The notes below the pieces were generated by a model. That model worked only from the letters and a program-made list of their open reading frames with translations. It ran no database searches and had not been told where the DNA came from. Below are positions 29,393 through 37,310 of a stretch of 64,000 nucleotides of DNA, one piece after another. Where the stretch lies: positions 1,116,001 through 1,180,000 of the forward strand of contig JACKCB010000001.1 in assembly GCA_020634235.1 (NCBI GenBank). The letters run 5' to 3'. Source of the stretch: Ardenticatenaceae bacterium. Its GTDB lineage: Bacteria > Chloroflexota > Anaerolineae > Promineifilales > Promineifilaceae. The position numbers and the translations under genes are program-made. Positions within the stretch are counted from its first letter, which is position 1. Every line of letters starts with the position of its first letter.

Positions 29393-32300
29393 CCAGGACA
29401 CACTCTTCCGGCTGGTAGCCGAAACCACCAGCGACCTCATTGCCCGCCTGCAAACCGACGGCACCCTCCTCTACGTCTCCCCCCAGGCCCAAACCCTGCT
29501 AGGGTACGCCCCGGAAACCATGGTTGGCACCCCGCTGCAAACCTACGTCCACCCCGATGACACCGCCGGCCAGCCCCTGCCCTCCGCAGCCCTGGCCAAC
29601 GGCGGCTGCCGGCTGCAGCACCAGGCCGGCCACTACATCTGGTGCGAAGGGGAACAGCACGAACTGCGCGACGAAGGCACCGGCCGGGTCACCGAAATCC
29701 TGCTGCGCCTGCGCCCCCGGCCGGGGCAAACCACCACCCCCCACCCCCACAACCTCCTGGCCACCCTCCAGGCCGTCAACGACGCCCTATTCGGCTCCCT
29801 GGACCTGGCCACCGTGGCCGAACGCGCGCTAGACGTAATCGCCGGCCACACCAACGCCCCGGCCGCCGTCCTCTTTACCGTGGACAAAACAGCCGGCCGG
29901 CTCAACCTGCTGGCCGGCCGGGGCCTGAGCGGCGAAACCACCCAGGTAGGCCGCCGCCTGCCGCTGGAAGGCAGCCTGACCGGCCTGGCCGTGCGCAGCA
30001 AAACCATGCAGATCAGCCACGAGCTGCACCAGGACGAGCGGCTGGAGCCGGCCGTACGCCAGGCGCTGAGCCAGGAAGGGCTGCGCGGCACGGTAGTCTC
30101 CGTCCCGGTGCTCTTCCAGGATGAAGCCCTGGGCGCCATCAACCTGATTTACGCCGCGCGCCACAACCTCCCGGCCGGGGTCCGCCAAACCATCCCCCTC
30201 ATTGCCCAAACCATCGGCACCGCCCTGGCCAACGCCCAATACATGCAGCAAATCGAGCGCGACCGGCTGGAGCGGCAGCAGCTAACCGCCCTCCTGGAAG
30301 AAACCAGCGACTACGTCGCCATCACCCGGCCAGATGGCACCCTGGTATTCATCAACAACGCCGCCCGCCACGCCCTGAACATCCCGCCCGACATCCCCGC
30401 CAGCAGCCTCAACGTCCGGCGCTTCCTAACCGACGCGATGATGGCGCGCATAGAGAACGAAGGCGTGCCCGCGGCCACCGCCAACCGAGTCTGGACCGCC
30501 GAAACAACCCTGCTCAGTTGGGACGGCCACGAAATCCCCGTCTCGCAGGTGCTAATGGCCCACCGCCCGGCCGGGGGAGAAGTACAATACCTGTCCACCA
30601 TCGCCCGCAGCCTCAGCGAAGCGCAGCGCATCGCCCAGCGCCGCAGCCAGCAGGTCCACGTCACCAACCAGATCGCCCAAACCGTGACCACCGCCAGCGA
30701 ACTAGGCCAACTCTACCACTACGTCGTCAACACCGTGCAAGAACAGTTTGGCTACTACCACACCCAACTGCTGCGCTACGAACCCGGCATGAACCTCCTG
30801 CAGTTGGTCGTTGGCTATGGCCCCATCGGGGCACGCATGCTGGCCGCCCACCACCAGGTACCCCTCGGCAGCGGCGCCATCGGCCAGGCCGCCGCCACCA
30901 ACCAATCCGTCCTACTGCCCGACCTGCAAAGCGACACGCACTGGCAGCCCGATGCCCGCCTGCCCGAAGCCCGCGGCGAGTTGGCCGTGCCCATCTGCTT
31001 TGGCGACCGCGTGCTGGGCGTCCTCGACGTCCTCAGCAACGTCCCCAACCAGTTGAGCAACGAAGACCAGATGGTGCTAGAAGGATTATGCGGCCAGATT
31101 GCCGTAGCCGTAGAAACAACCCGGCTGCGGCAAGAGGCCCACGAACGGCTGCGCGAGCTAAACAGCTTGCAGCGCCTGGTCAGCCGCGAAGGCTGGCGCA
31201 GCTTCCAGGGGCTGGCCACCGGTGACCAGGCCGGCTACATCTACGACCAGGTCTCCCTACAGCCAATGAGCATCCAGGAACTGCCCGCGGCCCTGCCGCC
31301 CAATGGCGGCGGAAACGGCACCCCGGCCGGGGAAACCCCAGCCCCCCCCCACCCGCTCATCACCACCCCCCTGCGCGTGCGCGGCGAAATCATCGGCACC
31401 ATCGGCGTAGAAAACCTGCCCGACAGCCCCCTCACCCCCGAAGACCAGGCCCTGCTAGAGGCCGTCTCCATCCAGGTCGCCGAAGCCCTGGAAAACGCCC
31501 GCCTGCTAGAACAAACCCAAAAACGCGCCGTCGAGCTGGAAACCGTCTCCCGCGTGGGCGCCGCCACCTCCACCATCCTGGAATCAGAGCGCCTGCTGCA
31601 ATCCGTGGTAGACCTCACCAAACGCAGCTTCGACCTCTACCACGTCCACATCTACCTCCTGGACGAAGAAGAAGGCCAGTTGGTCCTGGCCGCCGGAGCC
31701 GGCCACGTAGGGCAGGTAATGAAAAGCCAGCAGTGGCGCATCCCGCTAAGCCAGACCTCGCTGGTCGCCCGCGTTGCCCGCCAGCGCCAGGGGCTAATCG
31801 TCAATGACGTGCGCGTCGAGCCAGACCACATGGCCAACCCGCTGCTGCCAGCTACCCGCAGCGAAATGGCCGTGCCCATGATCGCCAGCAACCGGCTCCT
31901 GGGTGTGCTAGACGTGCAGTCCGACCACACCAACTTCTTCAGCGATACCGACGTCCGCACCCATACCGCCCTGGCCACTCAGGTAGCCGTCGCCCTGCAA
32001 AACGCCATGCTCTACGAAGAGCAGCTAAAAACAGCCGAGAAGCTGCGCGAAGTCGAACGGCTCAAATCGGAGTTCCTGGCCAGCATGAGCCACGAGCTGC
32101 GCACCCCGCTCAACTCCATCATCGGCTTTGCCGACGTGCTGCTAGAAGGGCTGGATGGCGAGCTAACCGAGCGCATGATGGAAGATGTACAGCTCATTCG
32201 TGACAGCGGCCAATACCTGCGCGAACTCATCGGCGACATTCTGGACATGTCCAAGATTGAAGCAGGCAAGATGAAGCTGCGCTATGAAGTAGTGGATCTG

Positions 32301-32798
32301 CCCGACATGGTGAACGAAATCATGGCCAACACCCGCACCCTGGCCATGACCTACGCCAAGGAGTACCTGACCCTGACCGCCGATATCCGGCCCAACGTCA
32401 CCACCATCTATGCCGACCGCACCCGCCTGAAGCAGGTCATGTACAACATCATCAGCAACGCCATCAAATTCACAGAAGATGGCGGCGTAAAAATAACCAT
32501 GCAGATGCAAGATGAGTGGCTGGTGGTGGCCATCGCCGACTCCGGCATTGGCATCAAGCAGGAAAACCTGGAGATGATCTTTGAGCAGTTCCGCCAGGTC
32601 GACAGCTCGCTCACCAGCACGGTGGGCGGCACCGGCCTGGGGCTGCCCATCAGCCGCAGCCTGGTAGAGCTGCACGGCGGCGAAATCTGGGTCGAAAGCC
32701 GGGTGGGCCGGGGTACCACGTTTTGGTTCAAGATTCCGCGCAATGGCCCGCCGCTGCACCTGCCAGATACCGGCCCGCTGCCGGCCAACCGGCGCTAG
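29385..32798 (+). CDS. PAS/GAF sensor histidine kinase of the sensory cluster
   Basis: 1137 residues from the ATG at 29385, inside the previous stop, with GAGGTG as ribosome site. Order: PAS (~5-115), GAF (~125-285), PAS (~290-410), GAF (~420-585), a REGW module (~595-710), GAF (~715-875; MANPLLPATRSEMAVPM), HisKA and HATPase_c. Phospho-acceptor His903 lies in SMSHELRTPLNSIIGF; the ATPase has the N box (NIISNAIKFTEDGG), G1 (IADSGIGI) and G2 (GTGLGLPISRSL). No TM segment and no receiver. It is the only kinase among the seven genes, so it is the likely collector of signals from the four GAF proteins upstream. The next gene is a lone receiver protein. Confidence 0.92.
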   Translation: MNNQDTLFRLVAETTSDLIARLQTDGTLLYVSPQAQTLLGYAPETMVGTPLQTYVHPDDTAGQPLPSAALANGGCRLQHQAGHYIWCEGEQHELRDEGTGRVTEILLRLRPRPGQTTTPHPHNLLATLQAVNDALFGSLDLATVAERALDVIAGHTNAPAAVLFTVDKTAGRLNLLAGRGLSGETTQVGRRLPLEGSLTGLAVRSKTMQISHELHQDERLEPAVRQALSQEGLRGTVVSVPVLFQDEALGAINLIYAARHNLPAGVRQTIPLIAQTIGTALANAQYMQQIERDRLERQQLTALLEETSDYVAITRPDGTLVFINNAARHALNIPPDIPASSLNVRRFLTDAMMARIENEGVPAATANRVWTAETTLLSWDGHEIPVSQVLMAHRPAGGEVQYLSTIARSLSEAQRIAQRRSQQVHVTNQIAQTVTTASELGQLYHYVVNTVQEQFGYYHTQLLRYEPGMNLLQLVVGYGPIGARMLAAHHQVPLGSGAIGQAAATNQSVLLPDLQSDTHWQPDARLPEARGELAVPICFGDRVLGVLDVLSNVPNQLSNEDQMVLEGLCGQIAVAVETTRLRQEAHERLRELNSLQRLVSREGWRSFQGLATGDQAGYIYDQVSLQPMSIQELPAALPPNGGGNGTPAGETPAPPHPLITTPLRVRGEIIGTIGVENLPDSPLTPEDQALLEAVSIQVAEALENARLLEQTQKRAVELETVSRVGAATSTILESERLLQSVVDLTKRSFDLYHVHIYLLDEEEGQLVLAAGAGHVGQVMKSQQWRIPLSQTSLVARVARQRQGLIVNDVRVEPDHMANPLLPATRSEMAVPMIASNRLLGVLDVQSDHTNFFSDTDVRTHTALATQVAVALQNAMLYEEQLKTAEKLREVERLKSEFLASMSHELRTPLNSIIGFADVLLEGLDGELTERMMEDVQLIRDSGQYLRELIGDILDMSKIEAGKMKLRYEVVDLPDMVNEIMANTRTLAMTYAKEYLTLTADIRPNVTTIYADRTRLKQVMYNIISNAIKFTEDGGVKITMQMQDEWLVVAIADSGIGIKQENLEMIFEQFRQVDSSLTSTVGGTGLGLPISRSLVELHGGEIWVESRVGRGTTFWFKIPRNGPPLHLPDTGPLPANRR

Positions 32799-32947
32799 AA
32801 CGCCCCCGGCCGGGATACAACCATTTCCATATTGGCCGATTCGAGGTTAGAATAGGAACCAACAGTCGTCAAGAACCGTATCGTGCTACCGGCGCAGCCG
32901 CCCACGTGCCTGTGCCCAGTGCCAACCGAGTAATGTAAAGGCACCCC

Positions 32948-33322
32948 ATGAACGATTCCCGCAAAACCGTCTTGTGCGTTGAAGACAATCCAACCAACAT
33001 GCTGCTCGTGGCCCGCATCATCGAAGCGGAGGGCTACACCCTGCTGCAATCCGCCCGCGGCGACAAAGCCCTGGAAATACTGCAAGAGATTGTGCCCGAC
33101 CTGGTGCTCCTTGACATAAACGTGCCCGGTTTGGATGGCCTGGAGTTGGCGCGCGAGATGCGGCAGGATCCCCGCCTGCAAAACGTTCCCATCATCGCCA
33201 CCACGGCCAACGTGCTGGTTGGCGACCGGGAACGCTGCCTGGAAGCCGGCTGCGATGAATACATGCCCAAGCCGCTGGACATCCGCCGCCTGCGCCAGCT
33301 CATTCGCTCCTTCATGCTCTAG
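32948..33322 (+). CDS. Single-domain response regulator (CheY-like receiver)
   Basis: 124 residues, receiver domain only. The acidic pair is in CVEDNP, the phospho-acceptor is Asp56 in LVLLDINVPG, the switch Thr is in IIATTANVL, and the conserved Lys is in YMPKPLD. There is no DNA-binding or enzymatic output, so it acts by protein contact or as an intermediate in a phosphorelay. It lies 149 bases after the kinase; the gap contains a CCCGGCCGGG palindrome and no obvious terminator, so co-transcription is likely. Confidence 0.93.
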   Translation: MNDSRKTVLCVEDNPTNMLLVARIIEAEGYTLLQSARGDKALEILQEIVPDLVLLDINVPGLDGLELAREMRQDPRLQNVPIIATTANVLVGDRERCLEAGCDEYMPKPLDIRRLRQLIRSFML

Positions 33323-33331
33323 GGGAACGGG

Positions 33332-33352
33332 GCCAGCCTCCCAACGGCTGGC
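33332..33352. terminator. Stem-loop between convergent genes
   Basis: GCCAGCC (33332-33338) and GGCTGGC (33346-33352) form a perfect 7-bp stem with a 7-base loop, 9 bases after the response-regulator stop and 4 bases before the end of the opposing nuclease gene. There is no T run, so termination is a guess from position. Confidence 0.4.
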
Positions 33353-33355
33353 GGT

Positions 33356-34180
33356 TCAAGGGAGCTGCGGTAACATCGGCCACGCCCCCGCGTCCTCGTC
33401 GGCCAGCGCCTCCCACGCCTCCTCAACCTCGTCAGGCTCCCCGGCCGGGACGCCCAAACGCCCACACAACACCTGATACGCACAACGGCCACACACCCCC
33501 CAATCATCCGTCAGCGGCCAGGCCGCCGTCTCGGCCAACTGCCCATCTATCTGCGCCACCAGCGCCCGGATACCGGCCCAGCTAGCCGCGTGTTCCGTGG
33601 CATTGTAGCCAATCGTCACCCCCCCGGCCGGGTCATGCACAAACCAATAAGTCAGCCGGATCTGCGCCGGGTCCAGCCCCCGGCCGGGTAACAGCGCCTC
33701 CCCCCCCTCCGCCAGCAGCGCCAGGTACAACCGCGTCTGCCAGTCACCGGCCAGCTCAGCCAACGAGCGCGGCCGGCGCTCCGTCTTCCAATCAAAAATG
33801 TGCGCCGCCCCATCCCCCGTCAGCACCAGCAGGTCAAAGCGCCCGGTTAACAAGTGCCGCCCCACCGGCACCATCAACGTCAATTCCGGCAGCCGCTGCC
33901 CGGCCGGGACCACCGGCCCCTGCTCCTGAAACCGCTGCCACCACTGCCGCAGCGCCCGGTCCTCCCCCGCCCCCATCTCCGCCGGCAGGGGTGGCAACCC
34001 CAAAAAATGGCGCTCCAACAGCTTGTGAAACGCCAGCCCGCGCTCGCTGGCCAGCCGCCACTCGTCCGCCTGCGGCGCATCCGGCCACGGCTGCTGCACC
34101 AGGTAACGCAGTTGAAAACGACGCCGGCAGGCCAGAAACGTCAGCAGCTTGTAGCGGCTAAAAACCATCGGCGCGCTCAT
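33356..34180 (-). CDS. PD-(D/E)XK nuclease of the Cas4/RecB type with a four-Cys iron-sulfur signature
   Basis: 274 residues. The nuclease core is visible as LLTGRFDLLVL followed by AHIFDWKTER, matching the D-x(n)-D-x-K arrangement of RecB-like nucleases (here D-W-K), with a downstream QTRLYLALLA helix like the QxxxY motif. One cysteine near the N-terminus (FLACRRRFQL) and three near the C-terminus (CGRCAYQVLC) form the C-x(n)-C-x2-C-x5-C pattern that holds a 4Fe-4S cluster in Cas4, AddB and related DNA exonucleases. No cas genes or helicase are adjacent. It starts 3 bases after the permease gene, an odd pairing. Probable role: DNA repair or end processing; exact partner unknown. Confidence 0.78.
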   Translation of the reverse strand: MSAPMVFSRYKLLTFLACRRRFQLRYLVQQPWPDAPQADEWRLASERGLAFHKLLERHFLGLPPLPAEMGAGEDRALRQWWQRFQEQGPVVPAGQRLPELTLMVPVGRHLLTGRFDLLVLTGDGAAHIFDWKTERRPRSLAELAGDWQTRLYLALLAEGGEALLPGRGLDPAQIRLTYWFVHDPAGGVTIGYNATEHAASWAGIRALVAQIDGQLAETAAWPLTDDWGVCGRCAYQVLCGRLGVPAGEPDEVEEAWEALADEDAGAWPMLPQLP

Positions 34181-34183
34181 CCG

Positions 34184-35098
34184 TTACGTGGCCTGGCTGC
34201 GCCGCATCCGCGCTTCCATCCAGCGCACCAGGCGGGTCAGCAAAATCGTCATCGTCAGGTACAAAAAGGTCAACACCGTATACCCCTGCACAAAATTAAA
34301 CGTGCTGGCCGTATACAGCTTGTTCAACTGCGTAATATCGCGCACCCCCAGCACCGACACCAGCGACGAATCCTTGAGCATGGCCACAAAGTCGTTGCCC
34401 AGCGCCGGCAGCACCCGCCGGATAGCCTGGGGCAGGATGATCAGCCGCATCGCCTGGAAATAGCTCATGCCCAGGGCGCGGGCCGCCTCCATCTGCCCCC
34501 GCTCCACCGACTGGATGCCCGCCCGGAAAATCTCGGCCGAGAACGCGCCATAAGCCACCCCCAGGCCGATGATCACCCGGCCGGTGTTGGAAATGTTGCG
34601 CGTGGTTAACCCGGCCAGCGTCCCCCCAATGCCCTCCAGGCCCAGCCCCACCAGCCACTCCCCCAGGTTATTAATCCCGCCGACAATGGCCGGCACCCCC
34701 ACAAAGGCGATGGCCATCAGCAGCACCAGCATGGGAATGCCCCGCACAATCTCCACGTAAAAGGTGGCCAGGTTATAATACAGCCGGTTCTCCGAAACCC
34801 GCCCCAACCCAATAATCATCCCCAGCAGCAGGGCCAGCAGGTACGCCAAAAAAGTCACGTACAGCGTCATCACCAGCCCCTCGCGGGCGATCTCCCACAT
34901 CTTCAGCGCTTCTGGGTCCTGGCCCACAATGAACCAGAAGGCCTGGTTGGTGGTCTCATTGGTCATAATGCCAATCACCACGTACACACCCAGGCCAATG
35001 GTCACCAGCAGCCACCAGGGCAAATCAGCAAGCCGGTCCAGGGCCGGCGCAAGACGCGACCGGCCGGGGCCAATATTCGGATCATCGTAAGCTGTCAT
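34184..35098 (-). CDS. Polar amino-acid ABC transporter permease (HisM/GlnP family)
   Basis: 304 residues with an N-terminal extension and about six TM helices. The family blocks are clear: YVTFLAYLLALLLGMIIGLGR, FYVEIVRGIPMLV, and the EAA loop EAARALGMSYFQAMRLIILPQAIRRVLP that contacts the ATPase. A strong GGGAGGA ribosome site precedes the ATG. It is downstream of the binding-protein gene on the same strand but separated by 386 bases containing a MITE-like element and a terminator-like hairpin. The ATPase subunit is not in the window. Confidence 0.93.
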   Translation of the reverse strand: MTAYDDPNIGPGRSRLAPALDRLADLPWWLLVTIGLGVYVVIGIMTNETTNQAFWFIVGQDPEALKMWEIAREGLVMTLYVTFLAYLLALLLGMIIGLGRVSENRLYYNLATFYVEIVRGIPMLVLLMAIAFVGVPAIVGGINNLGEWLVGLGLEGIGGTLAGLTTRNISNTGRVIIGLGVAYGAFSAEIFRAGIQSVERGQMEAARALGMSYFQAMRLIILPQAIRRVLPALGNDFVAMLKDSSLVSVLGVRDITQLNKLYTASTFNFVQGYTVLTFLYLTMTILLTRLVRWMEARMRRSQAT

Positions 35099-35173
35099 GG
35101 GTTTTCCTCCCTATGGCCGCAACCAGAAAAACGAGATGGCCGATTGTACCCGATAAGACACCCAAACAAAAAG

Positions 35174-35340
35174 GTAAGTGTTCACTCCCCATACGCTGTG
35201 GGTTTTTTCAGTTTTTGGGGCAAATGCCCCAAAAACTGAAAAAACCCAACTCTATTTGGCGTCGCCAGGCGCGCAGCGCCGAGGCGACGCCCCCGGCGCC
35301 TGGCCTCCCTGCTCGTTTCGAGGGGGGAGTGAACGGTTAC
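35174..35340. repeat. MITE-like element with 17-bp terminal inverted repeats
   Basis: The ends (35174-35190 and 35324-35340) are inverted copies matching at 15 of 17 bases, with GTTCACTCCCC at the core. Inside are a 23-bp perfect stem (35200-35247), a 9-bp inverted repeat GGCGTCGCC/GGCGACGCC (35258-35266, 35283-35291) and CCAGGCGC/GCGCCTGG (35265-35272, 35296-35303). No ORF. It may be a non-autonomous mobile element or a structured RNA; a second copy was not seen in the window. Confidence 0.5.
35200..35247. other. Perfect 23-bp stem-loop
   Basis: The arm at 35200-35222 (GGGTTTTTTCAG, then TTTTTGGGGCA) pairs without mismatch with 35225-35247 across a two-base centre. Both strands would place a T or A run inside the stem, so it could act as a bidirectional terminator, but its perfection also fits a cruciform or mobile-element core. 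Confidence 0.6.
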
Positions 35341-35344
35341 ACAA

Positions 35345-35381
35345 AAAGAGCGCCTGCCACATACCGCAGCAGGCACTCTTT
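35345..35381 (-). terminator. Terminator-like hairpin after the amino-acid binding-protein gene
   Basis: On the minus strand AAAGAG-x-GCCTGC pairs with GCAGGC-x-CTCTTT around an 11-base loop, followed directly by further T (five T in a row, then GTG). It lies about 100 bases after the binding-protein stop and before the permease, so it probably lowers permease transcription relative to the binding protein. Confidence 0.65.
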
Positions 35382-35416
35382 GCCCCTCCGCTCCATATTC
35401 TGGGGTAAACGAAGAC

Positions 35417-35452
35417 TGAGCTTGTCGAAAGCCGTTGGTTTCGACAAGCTCA
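35417..35452. repeat. Inverted repeat with TGAGCTTGTCGAAA arms
   Basis: TGAGCTTGTCGAAA (35417-35430) and its exact complement (35439-35452) form a 14-bp stem with an 8-base loop. Repeats with this core recur in many bacterial genomes as intergenic palindromes; only this copy is in the window. Confidence 0.55.
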
Positions 35453-35484
35453 ACCAACTCCACCGCGTCTTTTTGAGAAGATAC

Positions 35485-36360
35485 CTACTCCGTGCTAAAC
35501 CACTTCTCAAACAGCATTGCCAGCGTGCCATCGGCATCCATCTGCGCCAGGGCCGCATTCACCGCCTCGGTCAGCGGGCTGCCCTTGGGGAAGATAAAGC
35601 CCAGCTCTTCACTGGTCAGCGGTTCGCCGGTAATCTTCACCGTGTCCGGGTTGGCCCCCACGTAACCCAGGCCGGCCACGTTATCCATAATCACCGCGTC
35701 CACGTCACCGTTGATCAGCGCCTGCACTGCCAGGCCAAACTGGTCGTAGGCCACAATGCGTTCCTCGCCCACCAGCCCCACGGCCGTGTCATAATTGGTC
35801 GTGCCCGGCTGCGTGCCCACCAGCAAGGCCGAATCGGCCGCAAACTCGTCCGCCTCGGTGAAGCGATCTTCACCGCTGCGCACCAACAGCACCTGCGCCA
35901 GTTGGATGTAGGGCGTAGAGAAGTCCACGTGCTGCGCCCGCTCTTCGGTGATGGTGATGCCGTCCGCGCCAATGTCGAAGGTATCGAAATCCCCCGAACC
36001 GCCCATCACCGCCACCATGGCATCCCAACTCGTCTCCACGAATTCCGGCACGCAGTTCAGCCGGGCGCAAATCTCGGCGAAGATGTCATAATCGTAGCCC
36101 ACCGCTTCGCCGCTGTCGTCAATGAAGTTGAACGGGTTGTAGGCGTTCTCCACGGCAATGCGGATCGTCTCGCCGCCCAGGTCGGGCAGTTCAACCGCCG
36201 CCGTCTCTTCGGTGCTGAACCACTTCTCAAACAGCATTGCCAGCGTGCCATCGGCATCCATCTCCGCCAGGGCCGCATTCACCGCCTCGGTCAGCGGGCT
36301 GCCCTTGGGGAAGATAAAGCCCAGCTCTTCACTGGTCAGCGGTTCGCCGGTAATCTTCAC
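35485..36360 (-). CDS. Second (C-terminal) amino-acid-binding domain of a frameshifted, duplicated binding protein
   Basis: This reading frame opens with the last ~50 residues of ligand domain 1 (KITGEPLTSEELGFIFPKGS to FEKWFSTE). After a short linker (ETAAVELPDLGG) it encodes a complete second copy of the family 3 solute-binding domain (IRIAVENAYNPFNFID, DGITITEERAQHVDFSTPY, VGTQPGTTNYDTAV, DAVIMDN, then FEKWFSTE). It has no signal peptide and no own ribosome site, so it is best read as the 3' part of the gene starting at 37151, separated by one missing C. If that base is restored, one 555-residue lipoprotein with two ligand domains results. The permease at 34184 is its likely partner. Confidence 0.75.
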   Translation of the reverse strand: MKITGEPLTSEELGFIFPKGSPLTEAVNAALAEMDADGTLAMLFEKWFSTEETAAVELPDLGGETIRIAVENAYNPFNFIDDSGEAVGYDYDIFAEICARLNCVPEFVETSWDAMVAVMGGSGDFDTFDIGADGITITEERAQHVDFSTPYIQLAQVLLVRSGEDRFTEADEFAADSALLVGTQPGTTNYDTAVGLVGEERIVAYDQFGLAVQALINGDVDAVIMDNVAGLGYVGANPDTVKITGEPLTSEELGFIFPKGSPLTEAVNAALAQMDADGTLAMLFEKWFSTE

Positions 36361-36901
36361 CGTGTCCGGGTTGGCCCCACGTAACCCAGGCCGGCCACGT
36401 TATCCATAATCACCGCGTCCACGTCACCGTTGATCAGCGCCTGCACTGCCAGGCCAAACTGGTCGTAGGCCACAATGCGTTCCTCGCCCACCAGCCCCAC
36501 GGCCGTGTCATAATTGGTCGTGCCCGGCTGCGTGCCCACCAGCAAGGCCGAATCGGCCGCAAACTCGTCCGCCTCGGTGAAGCGATCTTCACCGCTGCGC
36601 ACCAACAGCACCTGCGCCAGTTGGATGTAGGGCGTAGAGAAGTCCACGTGCTGCGCCCGCTCTTCGGTGATGGTGATGCCGTCCGCACCGATGTCGAAGG
36701 TATCGAAATCCCCCGAACCGCCCATCACCGCCACCATGGCGTCCCAACTCGTCTCCACGAATTCCGGCACGCAGTTCAGCCGGGCGCAAATCTCGGCGAA
36801 GATGTCATAATCGTAACCGACCGCTTCGCCGCTGTCGTCAATGAAGTTGAACGGGTTGTAGGCGTTCTCCACGGCAATGCGGATCGTCTCGCCGCCCAGG
36901 T
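35497..36901 (-). repeat. Tandem duplication of a ~685-bp ligand-binding-domain segment
   Basis: 35497-36182 and 36217-36901 are the same sequence repeated at an offset of 720 bases, dropping to 719 after 36375 because the second copy has CCCC where the first has CCCCC. Only a handful of other differences were seen (for example at 35550/36270 and in the 36087/36806 region), roughly 99 % identity, so the duplication is recent, kept by gene conversion, or an assembly artefact. Confidence 0.85.
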
Positions 36902-37151
36902 CAGTCAGGCCGTCGCCGCCCAGGGCACCAGACACTTCAGTGGCCGCGGCCTCCAGCGTCGGCGCCACGTCGGTGGCCGCCGCCTCTGCCGTGCCCGCCA
37001 GGTCATCCACCGCGGCTTCCAGGGTCGGGGCCAGGTCGGTGGCCGCCGACTCTACCGTGCTTTGCACATTGCCCGTATCGGCATTACAGGCCACCAGTGC
37101 CAGCAGCAGCAGCAGCGTCGTTAACAAAGTCATTAGCTTATTTCGGGTCAT
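36357..37151 (-). CDS. Polar amino-acid ABC transporter binding lipoprotein, first domain (ends at a frameshift)
   Basis: 264 residues. Lipoprotein signal with lipobox LVAC (Cys22), then a low-complexity Ala/Thr/Glu linker containing near repeats (ATDLAPTLEAA, ATDVAPTLEAA) that would space the domain from the membrane. From about residue 85 it is a family 3 solute-binding domain for polar amino acids (IRIAVENAYNPFNFID, GYDYDIFAEICARL, DGITITEERAQHVDFS). The frame breaks at 36375-36378: a C run one base shorter than in the second copy turns YVGANPDTVKIT into YVGPTRTR and a stop, losing about 50 residues of lobe 1. Either a sequencing error, a slippage-prone phase switch, or a dying gene. Confidence 0.85.
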   Translation of the reverse strand: MTRNKLMTLLTTLLLLLALVACNADTGNVQSTVESAATDLAPTLEAAVDDLAGTAEAAATDVAPTLEAAATEVSGALGGDGLTDLGGETIRIAVENAYNPFNFIDDSGEAVGYDYDIFAEICARLNCVPEFVETSWDAMVAVMGGSGDFDTFDIGADGITITEERAQHVDFSTPYIQLAQVLLVRSGEDRFTEADEFAADSALLVGTQPGTTNYDTAVGLVGEERIVAYDQFGLAVQALINGDVDAVIMDNVAGLGYVGPTRTR

Positions 37152-37310
37152 CTCTTCTCACTCCTTTTCGACAGATGATGGTTTAGGGGCGGTCTGGCAG
37201 GAACCCCGGCACAATCCGGAGCCCGCACTGCCGCCGCCGTGCCAATTATGGCATGGCCGCCGCCAAATTTCAAACCGGCGGCCACACCGGCATCAATCCG
37301 CCATCTAGAA

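Larger units (their letters stand above)
35099..35484. other. 386-base gap between binding protein and permease: inverted repeats and terminator
   Basis: No gene. It contains, from the binding-protein side: a 14-bp-stem inverted repeat (35417-35452), a terminator-like hairpin (35345-35381), and a 167-bp element with imperfect terminal inverted repeats (35174-35340) enclosing a 23-bp perfect stem. Confidence 0.6.

Noticed and set aside
15917..32798. Phytochrome-type bilin binding by the GAF domains
   Set aside because: I saw no Cys-His chromophore motif and no PHY domain in any of the GAF proteins.
33356..34180. Cas4 as evidence of a CRISPR locus
   Set aside because: No repeats, spacers or other cas genes anywhere in the window; the call is kept at family level.
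35113..36384. 413-codon plus-strand ORF opposite the binding-protein gene
   Set aside because: Antisense shadow of the duplicated binding-protein domain; its own repeats mirror the duplication and the composition is His/Arg-rich, unlike real proteins here.
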